From an uncultured bacterium (GTDB taxonomy: Bacteria; Actinomycetota; Coriobacteriia; Coriobacteriales; Eggerthellaceae), in contig CAJMOJ010000023.1 of NCBI GenBank assembly GCA_905215035.1, forward strand, positions 1-27,834: 27,834 bases of DNA. The letters run 5' to 3'. Position numbers and translations under genes: made by a program. The notes below the pieces were generated by a model that searched no databases, was not told the DNA's origin, and was given only the letters and a program-made list of their open reading frames with translations. Positions 1 through 7,141 of this stretch are shown here, one piece after another (position 1 is the first letter of the stretch; every line of letters begins with the position of its first letter).

Positions 1-1093
1 GATCCTCAAGATCATCATAAGCAGAAAGCAGACGTACGGTAGTTGGCAGATAATAATCCATAAGCTTACCAAGGCCTGAAACCACACGCGGCTCTTCAAT
101 GGCTCGCTGCAAAATTCGTCCGACAACATCTTCAATAGCGACAATCTTATTGCTTACTGCCTCATCATCAATTGCAATATCAAGTTGACGCATCTGCTCA
201 ATATAGTCATTACCCTGGTCAACAAATGCTTGCATTTGCGGTGTCAACCCATCGACCGTAACTTTATTTTTGGTACGTTCAAACTCTTCTTGTGCTGCAG
301 CAGCTGCTTCCTGCTGTTTACGCGAAGTCTCAACTTGTCGATATAAACCATAGGCATCATTAGTAACCATAAGGCATGTATTGTCATCATCTAGGTGACC
401 TTCAGGAAGCAAACCATACTTAAGTACAGTCTGAGTTTCTTCAAGAGCTTTTTCTGGCGATGTATTAGTTTGCACTGCAAGCTCTGAGAGATTGCATAAC
501 TCACGATCACCAAAAACATGTTTGATCTGCTTGAGCCATTGCGCTGCATGAAGACGCTTAACACCCGAACCAAGCATCCAACCAAACAAGCCGGCAATAA
601 CACCAGCACCAATAGTCATAGCCCAAGAAATCCCTACCATATCAGCAGCAGCCGCTGTAAGGGTATATACCAAAAAAGTCAGCACCGTTATTCCAAAGGC
701 CGCAACGCCCAATCCACCAAGAATAGCCATGAGCATGCCAGAAGGGCCAATTGAAGAATCATCGAAGCGAGCATTAATGCGCGCAATGCGTTGTCGCTCT
801 TGTTCACGCGCAAGTGCCTGTTGACGCGAATCTTGAAAATTTTGCTGCAGAGCGCTTGCAGCTTGACCGAGCGCTCCACCAAGAGCACTTCCAACGCCGC
901 CTAGTCCTTTACCTAAGCCTTTACCAAGCGCATCAGTAACTGAAGAAACCGTTTTATCTACCGTGTTGCAAAGACGTTCAAAATCCTCAGGGGTCATGCC
1001 AGGAATAGGTACATTATCAGGATTATGCCTATCATGATGTTGTTTAGATTGATAGGTCGATGATTGTTTGCGGTCAGATTTTTGACTGCCCAT
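1..1093 (-). CDS. XpaC-family (5-bromo-4-chloroindolyl phosphate hydrolysis) membrane-associated protein, 3' end cut off
   Basis: An uninterrupted frame reads leftward from ATG 1093 to the window edge (364 codons seen, no stop), so the C-terminus is missing. A GAGGTG Shine-Dalgarno lies about 5 nt before the ATG. The N-terminus is polar, followed by a Gly-rich stretch with repeated LGKGLG/LGGALG near residues 55-80. A charged Arg/Gln/Glu segment covers about 85-110, and two hydrophobic helices about 118-176. Next is a winged-helix-like part containing GDRELCNLSELAV and LLPEGHLDDDNTCLM. A C-terminal segment ending LMDYYLPTTVRLLSAYDDLE is the XpaC-like signature. In this family the name comes from a colony-staining phenotype; the biochemical role is unknown and enzyme activity should not be assumed. 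It lies 66 nt downstream of the MerR gene on the same strand and may share its transcript. Family call fairly sure; function open. Confidence 0.8.
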   Translation of the reverse strand, partial: MGSQKSDRKQSSTYQSKQHHDRHNPDNVPIPGMTPEDFERLCNTVDKTVSSVTDALGKGLGKGLGGVGSALGGALGQAASALQQNFQDSRQQALAREQERQRIARINARFDDSSIGPSGMLMAILGGLGVAAFGITVLTFLVYTLTAAAADMVGISWAMTIGAGVIAGLFGWMLGSGVKRLHAAQWLKQIKHVFGDRELCNLSELAVQTNTSPEKALEETQTVLKYGLLPEGHLDDDNTCLMVTNDAYGLYRQVETSRKQQEAAAAAQEEFERTKNKVTVDGLTPQMQAFVDQGNDYIEQMRQLDIAIDDEAVSNKIVAIEDVVGRILQRAIEEPRVVSGLGKLMDYYLPTTVRLLSAYDDLED

Positions 1094-1159
1094 ATCCCAC
1101 CTCAAAGACTGTATTAGTTGTGAACATTGTACTACGGATTATTCCTATCCTATGGGGGA

Positions 1160-2089
1160 TTACAGAACTCTCACGCTTAATTCTGAATAAATAAGATCAT
1201 CAGACTTGCCGGTATAAAGAGACAGTTCACGCTCAAAAACATCGCTTATCGGAGTAAACCCTTCCCGAAAAAGAAGCTCTTTCATACTGCGATAGGTAGC
1301 AAATATTTCATCAAGGGCATCATCTTTGTGTACGGCATCTTCCAAATTCAACACACGTAAGTACTTAAAATATGTACCTGCTGGTTTTTTAATCAACTCA
1401 CCATCATTGTGCTGAACTCTTTTATGCCGATTAGCCTGATTATCATCACAAGTATCTGTACGCCGATGACGCACATGCGTCCGAGTGCACACATGAAAAT
1501 CCTCTTGAGGCTTTTCAGATAAAAATGCATCAAGGCCAACGCGATAATTGCCTTGTAGCTCACTTACCTTACCCTGATTCTTACCCTGTCCCCAGGTGTC
1601 TAAAATATGCCTCACAAAACTCACTGCTTGCTCGTGGGCAAGGGTATCAAGAGAAGAGCATGCATGAAGCATACCGCTATCAATAAAATATTCGGTGTTA
1701 CATACTTCTAATTTATAAGGAGCCGGATTATGGATCCAATCATGACGCGCTCGCATACGTACAAGCGTGTTTTCTAAAAGCACTTTTTGTTGCAACAACA
1801 CCTTTCGTTCATGGGCGATTGCTGCAATCCGATCGGCAATAACTCGATCAAGTTCTTCTGCATCAGGATCTTCAAGATAACCTTTGATCTCCAACAAAGA
1901 ACATCCTGCATGCTGCAATGAAGCAATGAGAAGATAGTCGCTCAACTGCAAAGGAGAATAGAGCGCATAGCCATTTTCAGCATATGCAACAGGACACAAA
2001 AGTCCGATATTTTTATAATGACGCAGTGTTTCTTTAGTAGTGCCGCACAGATAAGCAAATTCACCTGTTTTGAGCAGTTCTTCTTCCAT
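1160..2089 (-). CDS. MerR-family transcriptional regulator with C-terminal effector-binding region
   Basis: The predicted protein has 309 residues. I chose ATG 2089 because GGGAG sits 6 nt upstream of it; ATG 2104 (five codons longer) lacks a ribosome-binding site. Residues 7-75 form the MerR winged helix-turn-helix: LKTGEFAYLCGTTKETLRHY, then IGLLCP, NGYALYSPLQLSDY and a GCSLLEIKGYL helix. A long helix follows (about 76-118, dimerisation). The C-terminal part (about 125-309) resembles the GyrI/BmrR drug-binding fold, with KKPAGTYFKYLRV as the typical strand. An Arg/His-rich stretch at about 201-230 with little hydrophobic character looks like an insertion in that domain. The gene is divergent from an MFS exporter, the usual layout for a MerR regulator activating an efflux pump when a toxic ligand binds. 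The ligand cannot be told from sequence. Confidence 0.86.
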   Translation of the reverse strand: MEEELLKTGEFAYLCGTTKETLRHYKNIGLLCPVAYAENGYALYSPLQLSDYLLIASLQHAGCSLLEIKGYLEDPDAEELDRVIADRIAAIAHERKVLLQQKVLLENTLVRMRARHDWIHNPAPYKLEVCNTEYFIDSGMLHACSSLDTLAHEQAVSFVRHILDTWGQGKNQGKVSELQGNYRVGLDAFLSEKPQEDFHVCTRTHVRHRRTDTCDDNQANRHKRVQHNDGELIKKPAGTYFKYLRVLNLEDAVHKDDALDEIFATYRSMKELLFREGFTPISDVFERELSLYTGKSDDLIYSELSVRVL

Positions 2090-2159
2090 ATCTCGCTCCC
2101 GCATATCAAGCTGCTTTTAAACCAGTTTTGATAAACCAGTGCTTGCCAAATAGACTCCT

Positions 2160-2202
2160 GATAACCAACACTTGACCGTGTGGTTACCCCATAGTTTAGC
2201 AT
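2160..2202 (+). promoter_or_regulatory. Candidate MerR-type promoter and operator for the MFS exporter
   Basis: An imperfect inverted repeat GATAACCA (2160-2167) / TGGTTACC (2181-2188) has 7 of 8 paired positions. A -35-like TTGACC (2172-2177) and a -10-like TAGCAT (2197-2202) are separated by 19 bp, the over-long spacer typical of MerR-activated promoters. Further AACCA half-sites occur at 2120 and 2134. The dyad centre lies on the -35 rather than mid-spacer, which is atypical, so the exact operator is uncertain. Confidence 0.4.
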
Positions 2203-2252
2203 CTCACGTTGTCACTAGATTACTCGCGCAAAACCCATCGTAAGGAAACGCC

Positions 2253-3548
2253 ATGTCACAACTTCTACCCTTCGAAGACACCTCTTATGTCAATGCAAAC
2301 AATCACCTTCTTCCCAACACGTGGAAAAAGACTATTGCTCTTATTTGGAGCGGACAAGCCGCCTCTATTCTGGCAACATGTGCTGCAACATTTGCCGCAT
2401 TATGGTACATCACCACTACTGAAGACTCTGCCGTAATGCTTGCCGCTGGTGGCATTGCAGCACTTTTGCCAACTGCTCTTCTATCCCCGTTTGGTGGCGT
2501 GATTGCTGACACCTATAACCGCAAGCATGTCATGATTATTGCTGATGGGATAGCAGGCATGTTTTCCTGTGCTCTTGCTATCTTGCTTCTTTTCGGAAAC
2601 CTTTCAATAGAGCTCCTTCTCATACTGCTCGCCGTACGTTCTGCTGCTCAAGCTTTTCACGGAACTTCACTTATGGCATTAATGCCCGAATTAGTAACTG
2701 AAGAAAATATGGTGCGCATTAACACGCTTGATCAAACACTGACGAGTGCATCGGCAATCATAGGGCCAGTGCTAGGCATTGCCCTCTATACTACACTTGG
2801 CTTTGCTGCAGTACTCATGCTTGATGCGCTTTGTGCTGCATTTGCCTGCATATGTCTTGCACTTGCACGCATCCCTTACGCAAAAAATAGCAATCCAACC
2901 TCACACGGTGTTATTGCTGATCTCAAACAAAGCGCATCCCTTATCAATGCCGAACCTGGCATCAAGCCTCTTCTTGTTTTAGTTATGCTTGCAATGCTTT
3001 TGTTTTTACCTTTAGGAACCCTCTCTCCCCTGATGACCTATAGCTGGTTTGGTGGCGATGGATTTGCTGCATCCGCCATTGAAGCGGCAGCGGGTATTGG
3101 CCTTTTAGCAGGCTCAGTTATTATGCTTATCTGGGGTGGCGGCAAACGCCTCGTCCCCATCCTAGTAATCTCGGGACTCCTCATAGGCGCAGGCTGTATT
3201 GTTGCTGGAATTTTACCTCAATCAGGCTTTCTTGCCTTTGTGGCTTTAATCGGCATTATTTTTGCCGCAACAGCTGCATTTAATGCCCCTATCCTTCCGT
3301 TAATGCAAAAACGTATTCCACAAGAATATTTTGGACGCGTTATGGGGATCTTTGGCTCTCTTACCGCCCTCGCTTCTCCCTTGGGTTTGTGTATTGCAGG
3401 TCCTGCCGCAGAAGCAGTTGGAGTCAATCATTGGTTTGTATTGTGTGGGTTCTTGCTCTGCCTTTGCATGATCAGCGCACTTTTTTCACGCCCCTTACGC
3501 AATCTTGACAATCTGTCCGACATCAACCCAAAACCATCACAAGAATAG
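2253..3548 (+). CDS. MFS-family exporter (MFS_3 / MefA-like drug efflux type)
   Basis: The protein has 431 residues and is very hydrophobic, with about twelve membrane helices. AAGGAAA sits about 7 nt before the ATG. The first loop motif of the family appears as SPFGGVIADTYNRKHVMIIAD (about residues 88-108), with the G-x-x-AD-x-x-NRK pattern. A LMALMPELV segment follows a helix near 140-150, as in macrolide-type MFS_3 pumps such as MefA. Repeats of the pattern recur in the C-terminal half (QKRIPQEYFGRVMGIFGS). It probably exports a hydrophobic toxic compound using the proton gradient. It is divergent from the MerR gene and probably controlled by it. The TAG stop lies inside an exact 14-bp tandem duplication. 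Family sure, substrate unknown. Confidence 0.87.
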   Translation: MSQLLPFEDTSYVNANNHLLPNTWKKTIALIWSGQAASILATCAATFAALWYITTTEDSAVMLAAGGIAALLPTALLSPFGGVIADTYNRKHVMIIADGIAGMFSCALAILLLFGNLSIELLLILLAVRSAAQAFHGTSLMALMPELVTEENMVRINTLDQTLTSASAIIGPVLGIALYTTLGFAAVLMLDALCAAFACICLALARIPYAKNSNPTSHGVIADLKQSASLINAEPGIKPLLVLVMLAMLLFLPLGTLSPLMTYSWFGGDGFAASAIEAAAGIGLLAGSVIMLIWGGGKRLVPILVISGLLIGAGCIVAGILPQSGFLAFVALIGIIFAATAAFNAPILPLMQKRIPQEYFGRVMGIFGSLTALASPLGLCIAGPAAEAVGVNHWFVLCGFLLCLCMISALFSRPLRNLDNLSDINPKPSQE

Positions 3549-3572
3549 GTATCGTTTCATAGGTATCGTTTC
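3545..3572 (+). repeat. Exact tandem duplication of 14 bp
   Basis: ATAGGTATCGTTTC occurs twice head-to-tail (3545-3558 and 3559-3572) with no mismatch. The first copy contains the TAG stop of the MFS gene (3546-3548), so the duplication lies at and just after the end of the coding region. It looks like a replication-slippage product; no function is evident. Confidence 0.85.
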
Positions 3573-3602
3573 CATAGTCTCCCAATGAGTACCACTCCGT
3601 AT

Positions 3603-3644
3603 GTTTCTCTATACGTTTCTCTATATATTTCTCTATACGTTTCT
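3603..3644 (+). repeat. 12-bp tandem repeat, about 3.5 copies
   Basis: Unit GTTTCTCTATAC: copies at 3603-3614, 3615-3626 (last base changed), 3627-3638 (first base changed) and a partial GTTTCT at 3639-3644. It lies in the gene-free stretch 3549-3869 between the MFS gene and the C26 hydrolase. The 65-codon frame that runs through it gives a YVSLYVSL repeat and has no convincing start signal, so I do not call a gene. Confidence 0.8.
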
Positions 3645-3752
3645 ACCCGCGTAAGACGCACGCTCATCGTTCTCTTGCACCACCAACTATATATCCAAAC
3701 GATCGCTATCCATAATTCCTATTCACGAATCTCTTTTATGAATTACTATCCG

Positions 3753-3761
3753 TGGTATGAT
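3753..3761 (+). promoter_or_regulatory. Candidate extended -10 promoter for the C26 hydrolase
   Basis: TGG-TATGAT fits an extended -10 element (TGn plus a near-consensus -10 hexamer), with no good -35. It would give a leader of roughly 100 nt before ATG 3870. That leader contains AGAGAAC twice (3776-3796 area) and a near-inverted CCAACCAAA / TTTGGTTTGG pair. Prediction by eye only. Confidence 0.35.
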
Positions 3762-3869
3762 GTGCCAACCAAAGAGAACTGATTCAAGAGAACAGTCAAA
3801 GGGTTTGGTTTGGTAACAGATCCAAGTCAAACACATCGCTTACAATTTCTTCAGGAGTACAACAGCTTC

Positions 3870-4802
3870 ATGATTATTGGCATCACCACTACCCTTAACG
3901 AATCAGATGGGTTTCAACGCGTTAATTTGGAATACATCAATCGCATTGTTGATGCAGGAGGCACGCCACTCCTCCTCACCCCTATCGAAGGAGGAGCGCA
4001 GGCAAACCAAACGCACGCTCAGCGCATGATACAGCTTATTGATGGTCTTCTTATCACGGGTGGTGGCGATATTCATCCCCGTTATTATGTCAGTCACGAT
4101 CATAAACATCCCGATGCTCCTCAAGAACCCATCCCCTCATCGCCCCATATTTGCCAAAGTACAGGACGATCCGTTCCGTATTGTGCTAACTGCGCCTCGT
4201 ACGAGGTATTTCTTGAAGCACGCAAAGTCAATCCTAATGAGCACAATCAAGATGTCCTTGACGGCAGATCAGTAATCCCCCACCCTGCGCGATCAGAAAA
4301 TCCTTACCTTGAAGGACTTATGGCGTTAAGTGAAAATCGTGATGAATTTGAGCTTACCCTTGCACGCCTTGCTCATGCAACTAATCTTCCTACTCTTGGC
4401 ATCTGTCGCGGTATGCAAATTCTCAATGTTGCATTGGGAGGAAGCCTGTATCGAGATCTTTATAATTGCGGTATTACGCAAAAACCTCATCGCCAATTCC
4501 CTCCCTTTTCAGACACCTCCGATACTGCCGTACTTGATCCACACAGTAATCTTGCTCATATCCTTGGGGGCACTGATGTGACCATGATCAATTCAATGCA
4601 TCACCAGGCAATTGACATGGTTGCCGAGTCGCTTCTTGTTGTCGCAAAAAGCAGCGATAGCGTAATTGAAGGTATTGAAGACCCTGCGCGTGATTTCTTT
4701 ATGGGTGTGCAATGGCATCCAGAATATTTAGAAAAGCATGCAGGGCTTTTTAAGGCACTCGTTTCTGCCGCCAATAACCGTCTATATTCTGCACAAATAT
4801 AA
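3870..4802 (+). CDS. Peptidase C26 / gamma-glutamyl-gamma-aminobutyrate hydrolase-like class I glutamine amidotransferase
   Basis: The protein has 310 residues from ATG 3870, whose N-terminus MIIGITTTLNES matches the usual family start; AGGAG lies 12 nt upstream, slightly far. A TTG at 3810 would add 20 unrelated residues. The family catalytic triad is visible: Cys179 in GICRGMQ, His283 and Glu285 in QWHPEY. ITGGGDIHP (62-70) and NSMHHQAI (241-248) are also typical. PuuD-like members cut gamma-glutamyl amide bonds in the cytoplasm, for example in putrescine degradation, but no other Puu gene is nearby, so the substrate is unknown. Unusual: about 70 extra residues (about 75-150) sit between the GGGD motif and the helix before the nucleophile. 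They carry HIC-x9-C-x2-C (Cys95, 105, 108). Its stop lies 6 nt from the stop of the convergent serine dehydratase gene. Confidence 0.85.
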   Translation: MIIGITTTLNESDGFQRVNLEYINRIVDAGGTPLLLTPIEGGAQANQTHAQRMIQLIDGLLITGGGDIHPRYYVSHDHKHPDAPQEPIPSSPHICQSTGRSVPYCANCASYEVFLEARKVNPNEHNQDVLDGRSVIPHPARSENPYLEGLMALSENRDEFELTLARLAHATNLPTLGICRGMQILNVALGGSLYRDLYNCGITQKPHRQFPPFSDTSDTAVLDPHSNLAHILGGTDVTMINSMHHQAIDMVAESLLVVAKSSDSVIEGIEDPARDFFMGVQWHPEYLEKHAGLFKALVSAANNRLYSAQI

Positions 4803-4808
4803 ATTCTC

Positions 4809-6488
4809 TTATGCCGGACAACAACCCGAACAGTCCGCACAGAGCACACAAGCAGTAGGTGTTGCAGCAAGACCACCAAGTGCACTTTCACGCAATTCAA
4901 AAGGAAGCGATCTGCCTACGGTATCAGTCGCCCATACGGTTTCATCAAAATCTATGAGCGTTGGAACGCCTGCAAGAGCCATTTGAGCAGCCACTAATGC
5001 ATTAGCGGCTCCCACCGCATTACGCTTTTGACAAGGAGCTTCAACCAATCCACCAATAGGATCACATACAAGACCCATAAGACCCGACAGCGCACTTGCC
5101 GCTGCATCAAGGCATTGTTTAGGAGTGCCCCCCATTAATTCAACGGCGGCGCTTGCTGCCATAGCTGAAGCAGTTCCTACCTCTGCCTGACATCCGCCTT
5201 CCGCTCCAGAAACCGTCGAAACGCGCGCAATAAGCATGCCAATAGCTGCCGCATTTGCTAAACCGCGATTAAGCTGCTCGACCGTGAAGCCCTTTTCATC
5301 AGCAAGCGCGTACAACACGGCAGGAATTACTCCTGCACTGCCAGCAGTAGGAGCAGCAACTATTTTCCCCATTGAAGCATTTGTTTCTAGAACCGCCATG
5401 CCATACGTAATCGCACGCCCAAGAAGCCCATCACACAAAGCATCACTTGATGCCTCGTAACGACCAAGCGCCTGCGCCTCTCCCCCAATAAGACCTCCCA
5501 TAGATGGCTTAGGATCATAAAGAGCCTGCTCAATTGATTCACGCATAATACCAAGAGCATCATCAAGATAGCGATGGGTGTCATCAACCGCAAATTCGTT
5601 CATTGCCAACAAACAACGCTCACGTCGACAAATTGCATCTGAAATAGGGAGCTGTTCCTTTTCGCAAAAAGCAAGCAGTTTGGCCCCTGTTGTAAAATCA
5701 AGCTGCTCAAAAAGCTGCGTTGCTGATTCAACGGTCAGGTCGGCGCCAAATCCTGTAGGCGTTAATCCCATCGCCACAATCTCAGCAGTTGTATGCGGTG
5801 CCAGCTCATCATGAAAACGATCAGACTTCAGAGTGCTTACTGAATACACTGCGCTATTTGAACGAATTTCCTTAATTAAAGATTCTGGAATTGCCTCATC
5901 GGTTTCCATAACCGTATAAGCAACATCTCCACGACGTTCACGGAACAAGCGCGTTGTCGCGATGTTAACATCATGACGCTTAAGCGCAGTAGCAATATCA
6001 GCAAGAGCGCCTTTTACGTCCTGATGCTTCACAACTAAACTGTGATACTCGCCATTAAGCTCAACACTGATGCCATTAAGACGGGTAATATGAGCTGCTC
6101 CTCCACCAATCGATTCGCCCCTTACTTCAGTGGTGGCACCTTGCGTGTCTACTACCGTGATATCAACCGTGTTAGGGTGATCAATCTCAGCCTCTTCAAC
6201 AGGTATGAATTCAAAGGTAAGATGAGCCGCTTGGGCAAGTGCAAACGAATCTCTGATGCGCATATCTTCTGCAGGAAATCCAAGCATGCCAGCTAAAAGC
6301 GCACGATCGGTGCCATGACCATGATAGGTGTGGGCAAAACTCCCATAGAGCTTAAACTCAACGTGCGCTGGAGGGGCTGATAATAAATTGCGCGTCATAA
6401 GCGCAATGCGTAAAGCACCTGCCGTATGCGACGATGAAGGGCCGATCATTACCGGGCCAATAATATCTCTGATTCCTAATGTCTTCAT
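4809..6488 (-). CDS. sdaA: L-serine ammonia-lyase (iron-sulfur L-serine dehydratase), fused beta-ACT-alpha single chain
   Basis: This 559-residue cytoplasmic enzyme deaminates L-serine to pyruvate and ammonia with an oxygen-sensitive [4Fe-4S] cluster. The beta domain opens with IGPSSSHTAGALRIA (15-29). An ACT-like region follows at about 150-220, and the alpha catalytic domain starts near 232. The three cluster cysteines are Cys433 (EGGCQAE), Cys475 (LVCDPIGG) and Cys486 (APCQKRN). Their spacing of 42 and 11 residues equals that known for the Legionella enzyme. SMGGLIGGE and NASMGKIVAAPTAGSAG are further family motifs. In the Legionella enzyme a C-terminal Cys fills the fourth cluster position when substrate is absent. 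Here the chain ends in five Cys, pattern CxxCxxCxxCC (547-557), which is unusually rich. The ribosome-binding site before ATG 6488 is weak. Both half-enzymes of two-subunit types are present in one chain, so it should be complete. Confidence 0.95.
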   Translation of the reverse strand: MKTLGIRDIIGPVMIGPSSSHTAGALRIALMTRNLLSAPPAHVEFKLYGSFAHTYHGHGTDRALLAGMLGFPAEDMRIRDSFALAQAAHLTFEFIPVEEAEIDHPNTVDITVVDTQGATTEVRGESIGGGAAHITRLNGISVELNGEYHSLVVKHQDVKGALADIATALKRHDVNIATTRLFRERRGDVAYTVMETDEAIPESLIKEIRSNSAVYSVSTLKSDRFHDELAPHTTAEIVAMGLTPTGFGADLTVESATQLFEQLDFTTGAKLLAFCEKEQLPISDAICRRERCLLAMNEFAVDDTHRYLDDALGIMRESIEQALYDPKPSMGGLIGGEAQALGRYEASSDALCDGLLGRAITYGMAVLETNASMGKIVAAPTAGSAGVIPAVLYALADEKGFTVEQLNRGLANAAAIGMLIARVSTVSGAEGGCQAEVGTASAMAASAAVELMGGTPKQCLDAAASALSGLMGLVCDPIGGLVEAPCQKRNAVGAANALVAAQMALAGVPTLIDFDETVWATDTVGRSLPFELRESALGGLAATPTACVLCADCSGCCPA

Positions 6489-6521
6489 GATTCATGCACC
6501 ATACCCTTTATTTGTGCCTAT

Positions 6522-7004
6522 TTAATCGCGCATCTTTTCGTAGGTGTAGAGCAACCCTGACCACCAACGGTGCACTTCAACCTCATCAACCTTGTTGTTA
6601 GACCAACAAAGAAGAGGCTCATAATAGGTGCGTAATGCTTCCGAAGATTTCATGTCGTTGGGAATATACTGAATTTTGGAGTCGTCTACGTCGTATAAAC
6701 GAATCTGTTGTTTTTGCTTAAAAGGTACAATCCAGCGAATATCATCAAGAAACCATGCATAGGCAGGAGGAGCAGGCATTGCTTCAAGGCAAGCCTGCTT
6801 GAGATAGCGGCGTTTCATAGGACGCGTATCATAAAGGGTAGCCACACAAAGAGCATGTCCTGAAATACTAAACGGCCACTTCTGATTTGAAGTAACAATC
6901 AGAAGATCACCACGATAGTCAGTGTCCCATGATCGAACCTCGCAGCGTTTTTCCCCTAGGGCGATAGGCATCCCCCAATGCGTATCAACAGTAATTGCTT
7001 TCAT
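6522..7004 (-). CDS. ASCH-domain protein
   Basis: The protein has 160 residues; AAGGGG lies about 6 nt before ATG 7004. The N-terminal part matches the ASCH (ASC-1 homology) fold: MKAITVDTHWGMPIALGEKR, then CEVRSWDTDYRGDLLIV and a GHALCVATLYDTRPM strand. The pattern G-x-K-x-x-E-x-R-SW is the usual nucleic-acid-binding cleft. After about residue 85 comes a helix and IRWIVPFKQKQQIRLYDVDD, the last strand of the domain. The C-terminal 50 residues (about 110-160) are Trp- and Tyr-rich and I do not recognise them. ASCH proteins are thought to bind RNA, and some cut RNA or hydrolyse modified nucleosides; the role here is not known. The gene is upstream of the serine dehydratase on the same strand (33 nt gap) and may be cotranscribed. 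Confidence 0.75.
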   Translation of the reverse strand: MKAITVDTHWGMPIALGEKRCEVRSWDTDYRGDLLIVTSNQKWPFSISGHALCVATLYDTRPMKRRYLKQACLEAMPAPPAYAWFLDDIRWIVPFKQKQQIRLYDVDDSKIQYIPNDMKSSEALRTYYEPLLCWSNNKVDEVEVHRWWSGLLYTYEKMRD

Positions 7005-7141
7005 GCGCAGCCCCTTCTCTGCTCTGATATTTTTACTATTTAGCTACTTATGCAGCTGATAAGTCATTTTGCATCTTAGCTTCTAGCGCGTGTGCTATTC
7101 TTTCTGAACCTATTTACGCTGTTGTTTGCTTAGTTGTGTTG

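Noticed and set aside
3603..3644. Short regular repeats as a possible CRISPR array
   Set aside because: 12-bp units are contiguous with no spacers and there are no cas genes.
3585..3782. 65-codon frame with a YVSLYVSL repeat
   Set aside because: It is the translation of the 12-bp tandem repeat; no ribosome-binding site and no recognisable protein.
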